From assembly GCA_029891385.1 (NCBI GenBank), contig CM057233.1, positions 33,834,540-33,898,539 on the forward strand: a DNA stretch of 64,000 bases, in the 5' to 3' direction. This stretch comes from Erythroxylum novogranatense (lineage: Eukaryota; Streptophyta; Magnoliopsida; Malpighiales; Erythroxylaceae). Numbering within the stretch: the stretch's first letter is position 1; the number at the start of each line of letters is the position of its first letter. The notes beneath the pieces were generated by a model. The model saw only the letters and a program-made list of their open reading frames with translations. It had not been told where the DNA came from and ran no database searches. Made by a program: the position numbers and the translations under genes. Below are positions 59,741 through 64,000 of this stretch, piece by piece.

Positions 59741-60689
59741 ATGGCAATGTCGCCTCCTGACAGATCAAAGCAACTTCACAACTTCTCCATGCCTTGCTTA
59801 AAATGGGGCAACCAGAGAGTCCTTAGGTGTGTCAAAGTCGTTGATCATCATCAACACAATCAACGATCCTCTTCCTCAAATCCCAACGGATTCCAATCCA
59901 AACCCACCAGCCTAGATCCTTCTAAGAACAATAAGCCATATCCAATTCAGAATCCAAGTTCTGTTCTTGAAGATGAGAGAGCAGTAATCGATGATCCTTC
60001 TAGGCCGTGGAATTTGAGGACCAGAAGGGCAGCTTGCAAAGCACCACTACGTGTAGAAGAGAAGACAAATACTCCTCCGAGGAGAGTTTCGGAGATTGTA
60101 TCACCGGGAATGAAAGAAAATTGGGTGGATAAGAGGCAGAGTGTGGAAACGATGAAGAAGAGAGTCAAGTTCTCTGTTTCATTAGCAAAACAAGAGATTG
60201 AGGAGGATTTCATGAAAATTGCAAGGATTAGGCCACCCAGGAGGCCCAAGAAGAGGTCAAGAATGGTTCAGAAGTATTTGGATGTAAGGATTTGCAGTGT
60301 TTTATTATTGATTTATGTTTCTTCATGAGATTTGGATGAAGTGTGGTAATTTGGTCTTGGTTATTGAAAGCTTTTCTATTTAGAGTGTTAAGCGAACAAA
60401 CATTGCGCTGAATCGAGACAGGTCGTTATGTTAAGATTAATTAAGACTTGGAATTGGTAAGTGGTTCTGCCGGATTCTGGAATTAAGTAAGCGTTGAATG
60501 CTCAACATGTGTTTTTCTTCAAACTGAACCATTGTGATATTATGAAGTATCTGTTTTGTATATTTTGACATTGTTGGGAAGAATATTGTTTCATATTCTG
60601 CTTTTGTTTTGCAGTCAATTTTCCCCGGATTATGGTTGACAGAAGTTACAGCAGATTCATATAAAGTTCCAGAAGTACCTGAATCCTGA
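59741..60689 (+). CDS. DUF1639 family protein, two exons
   Basis: Exon 1 59741-60283, exon 2 60615-60689. Donor GAT|GTAAGG, acceptor TTTTGCAG|TCAATT, phase 0; 205 residues. The start is the first ATG (MAMSPPDRSKQLHNFSMPCL); an upstream TTG in the same frame is not a credible start. A Ser/Asn/Pro-rich middle precedes the family signatures PWNLRTRRAACK (about residues 88-99), KRVKFSVSLAKQEIEEDFM, RPPRRPKKRSRMVQKYLD, and, across the splice, SIFPGLWLTEVTADSYKVPE. The C-terminal GLWL-E-T-DSYKVP motif lies wholly in exon 2, which confirms the splice. No membrane segment; basic, probably nuclear. The molecular function of DUF1639 proteins is not established. A polyadenylation-like AATAAA occurs at 60968. 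Confidence 0.93.
60284..60614 (+). other. Intron of the DUF1639 gene
   Basis: A 331-bp GT-AG intron, T-rich toward the acceptor. Confidence 0.9.
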
Positions 60690-61140
60690 AAGATGATGAT
60701 CCCTACTCCTTATCTTTTGGTATTTTTCTAATTTGTTTGGACCTTTTTCCAGTTCATCTAAACAAAGACTACTATCTCATATTAATCCTTGTCATTTGAG
60801 TCATTGGACATGGTACTCAATAATCTTTTTTTCTTTTTCAGGAGGAATATGGTACGAGATGATAGAATATTGTTGAGTTTCTCTCGCCCTGATGTCTAAC
60901 ACTGATGCACCAGTACATCAAGTCATGGCCACATTGCTCCTTCTTTTGTAAATTGCAAATTCAATTAAATAAAATATTTGGTCTTTGGATGCTATATTTT
61001 GCTCTTTTATGTTCTAACTTTGTTGAGTCATTTTGTTGTTCTTGTTCAGTTACAAGAAACTCTGTCAGGTCTTTGGAAATTTGTGCAGGTCATTCATAGA
61101 AGCAATAAGCAGTTCAGACAATTAACTGAACTGTAACTTG
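60690..61140 (+). other. 3' UTR / downstream flank of the DUF1639 gene
   Basis: Non-coding. AATAAA at 60968-60973 is a plausible poly-A signal. The ORF at 60905-61099 is not supported. Confidence 0.45.
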
Positions 61141-62199
61141 ATATAAATGAATTCATAAAATCCAAAAACACAATGCTTTCATCACCGCTATTTTCCGGTG
61201 GTTGCCAATTTTCCATGTGTGACTATGAATTACTAGATGTCTTTTGCTCAGCAAAACCAAGGATTTTAGGTTATTAATAACTCTATATAGTTGCCTTTCC
61301 CAGTCAATAATTGCTTTAGCATTTTAGTTCTGCCTATATACTGAACTCGTATATGTTCAATCTTCACGCATGAAGGCATCAGGTTATTGGTGAAGCTATC
61401 TCTTATGCACATTCAAATGATTTTGCGGTGGAAAGGGGTTTCCTTAAGAAAATATTGAGTTGTACAGATTATCAACACCATAACTGTTGGTCTACCAATT
61501 AATGACTGTCATACTTATGATTACTTTTACTGCTTTCCGTTCTTAGGATGAGGCAATAGAGCCTTGATGGAAGTGTTTGAGAATAAATGGTACATTTCTG
61601 GCCGTGGCTAGAGGAAGTTATTTGAATTCACAACTGGTTCAGAAGTTTTTAGTTAGGCCATTACTGTAGGTGGGAAGCATGCTGCGTACTTTGAACGATT
61701 TGTGGATATAATTAAGTTGAGATCCCAAGCATTTCATTGTGTACGGATTGAGATATTCTCTCAGAAGGATGCAAAAATGCTAGTAGCCCGGGGCTTGTGT
61801 TACCGCAAGTGATACACTGATGTGAGCAATTGCCAAGTTTTCATATTGCATTGCCAAGTTTTCGATCTTCACAAGATCAAGAGCAGGAATGGCAACTATT
61901 TTGTCATCTTAAAGAAGATGCGTGCTTCGGAATTTGCCTTGGATGTTTCTGCTCCCAATTCATAAAGATTACTTTTGCAGCTACTTGGGAATCCTTTATT
62001 ATAAGTACTGCTTGCTAGATTTGGTTCCCTTAGGATTAGGAGGAAGACCAACACATAAAACTGCATCAATATTGATGAAACATAGTTTCATCATTTGGGT
62101 TCATATTTTTAACTTTATACATTAAAACAGAACGGAAAAGAAAAACTGAGATGTTCGCTGCACAAAAGCAAGAAACATAGTTTCTGAAAACTAAGGAAA
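61141..62199. other. Spacer with possible decayed coding text
   Basis: At about 61590-61805 a loose plus-strand frame reads RKLFEFTTGSEVF and KHAAYFERFVDIIKLRSQAF with stops, suggesting an old unidentified remnant. The phrase attgccaagttttc is repeated at about 61829 and 61851. Nothing else is recognisable. Confidence 0.35.
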
Positions 62200-64000
62200 A
62201 TTTTGGAGGAAAGCCAATAGTTTCAAACTAAAAGTTTGGGCTGACTACCACCAAAATGGTTAATTAACAAAACTTTGAGGTACTATATAATTATTCAAAT
62301 ATTTTAAAAATAATTTCCTAAAATAGACATATTTAGAAATAAGTCAATGACATGAACCAGTCGCTTGGCCTTTTTATTCCCTGTGTGAGAGAGAATGAAA
62401 ACTAGGCAATGAAAAAAGGAAGAAGGCAGAACTTAGAAAAGGAAATGCAACTGAATTCAGAAAATGAATCTAATTCTGTTTACTAATTTCAACTTATATT
62501 CATTTTAAATGTTGCAGATGATTTCACTATACATCCATCTGCCTAGTATCATTCCTTTTCTACTAATTCATTCATAACATTCCTTCATTGGTTCCCATAT
62601 CTTATGTTATGACATTGTCTTCTATCCAAGATTGCAGTTGTATGCAAAGTGTTGTGCATTGTCTTATTACATTTGACACCTTCTGCATATGAAAACAAGT
62701 GGGAACGAGAAAACCAATTGGATTCAGCAGTAGTTGAGTGAACTAATTGAGAGAACGCTACAATTATTACAGAGAGAGTTAGGCAAAGAATACTAACTCC
62801 TTTAAAGCTTAAACTTATTTATAATATGTTTTGAACATTTTAGTAATTGAATTAAAATTAGTTTGGATATTTTAGTAATTTAATTAAAATTAACTTCTAA
62901 TTTTAATTAGAATTACAAATGATTATGATTAAATATCAATTATCTCCAAAAAGATCTAATGTCTTATGTTGAACCTTATTTATTAAATATCTCATATTTA
63001 ATCATAAAGTTTTCAAACTTTATAATCAAGTCTAACTTGACTAAAATGTATTTTGTCTCTTCAATTGGTTCTTTATGTATGACTCATTAGGTTCTCGTAT
63101 ATGTTGGTGATGAATACAAATTATAACCCTAAATCATAATTAGGATTAGATAAATTAAAATCTTTTAGAATTTAATTTATTTAAGAATTAATTATGACTT
63201 AGGATTATAATTTGTATCTATTGTCTTTAATTTATCTTTAATTCTCTAATTAATAATTTATATCCTTACATCAAGATTGACATCTAGCAACGTATTATGA
63301 CCATTTAAATATTTAGGAATGTCAAAGTAGTTTTGGTTATCCTTTTCATGCATATTTTTTTGTATAATTCAATCATTTCATCATATAATGTTACGATTAT
63401 ACATATATTATTAATATTTTGAGTCCAATCATGTTAGTTCCCCACCATTACCTATTGATTTAATTAATGACATTAGTAAACTATTTTACAAACTATCATT
63501 CTATCTTGGTCAAGGATTTCCTTAATTAATACTAATAGAGAATAACTAAAATTCTCCCGAATTCTTTTAAGGTGATTAATCTGTATTAATCACTCAACTA
63601 TCTTTATATAATTCGTACTATATCCAATGACAACCGGCTGAGTTATCCTTGACTAGAATATGTCATAAGTAGTATTAAAACATTACAATCCTTACACAAG
63701 ATAACTTTGAAGATCTCAAGTTAAATGATCACTTATAAAATCATCACAATAAAAATTTTCATAAATATATAAGTAATGATCTAAATGAATTTCTCATATG
63801 AAGTGAGTTTAGTAAACTTGTTCTCTAAACGTTTGTTTAAGTATCTCTATACTTTAGTATATGAAATAGACTACTTTCATAAGAAAATCAATAACATGTG
63901 CTAGTCTTTTTATATTATGTTAATGTCCACTTTTATTAGAAAATAACTAGAAACAATTTATTAGTAATACATAAACATAATATGAATTTTATAATTATAA
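62200..64000. other. AT-rich terminal stretch
   Basis: No gene seen. Contains a long foldback at 63113-63217. The wording around 63600-63900 looks repeat-derived, but I cannot assign a family. Confidence 0.4.
63113..63217. repeat. Foldback (imperfect inverted repeat, arms of about 50 bp)
   Basis: The left arm aatacaaattataacccta and the right arm taggattataatttgtat are complementary, and pairing extends inward with few mismatches to a small loop near 63165. Confidence 0.8.

Overview
The window is nuclear DNA from a eudicot plant. It is AT-rich and intron-containing, has no operons, and is dominated by plant-type transposable elements (L1 and RTE LINEs, Ty1/copia and Ty3/gypsy LTR elements, CACTA, Mutator-like and hAT DNA transposons). 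Three host genes look intact. Two are tandem paralogues of a Core-2/I-branching (GT14, DUF266) glycosyltransferase, both on the minus strand (10847-13988 and 34537-37177). The third is a DUF1639 protein on the plus strand (59741-60689). A fourth host gene, the AP-3 complex delta subunit, survives only as a broken minus-strand pseudogene (about 39330-47790).

Layout. 1-2470: decayed minus-strand L1 LINE. 2540-2850: LTR remnant. 3077-10529: a 7.4 kb CACTA element with degenerate TIRs, remnants of both usual genes, a 30-bp minisatellite and an apparent captured fragment of a spliced gene. 10847-13988: GT14 paralogue 1. 14337-30015: a nest built on one plus-strand copia element. It holds an 8.2 kb gag-protease-only LTR element (14781-22983), a 1.6 kb gag-only gypsy-like element (23111-24746), and a minus-strand copia element (25541-29588) whose left LTR carries a further 1.2 kb insertion. 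31223-32191: RTE LINE 3' end. 32640-33570: hAT transposase pseudogene. 34537-37177: GT14 paralogue 2.

39330-47790: AP-3 delta pseudogene split by a 7 kb LTR element (40635-47633, TSD GCCAA), which itself contains a 2.1 kb solo LTR (44475-46578, TSD GCAGA). 48448-48827: retroposed insert with a 17-bp target duplication. 49440-58922: a 9.5 kb Mutator-like element with TIRs of about 420 bp, a decayed MULE transposase with introns, and an antisense GRF zinc-finger fragment. 59741-60689: the DUF1639 gene with a short upstream ORF. 62200-64000: AT-rich DNA with a foldback.

Reading of the whole: a tandem GT14 pair was pushed apart by repeated nested insertion, and the order of insertion can be worked out from target-site duplications and restored reading continuity. 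I found no new enzymatic system. The most distinctive items are the non-autonomous gag-protease LTR element, the exact nesting records, the AP-3 delta pseudogene, and host-like fragments inside the CACTA and MULE elements. All homology calls come from reading motifs by eye; no database search was run.
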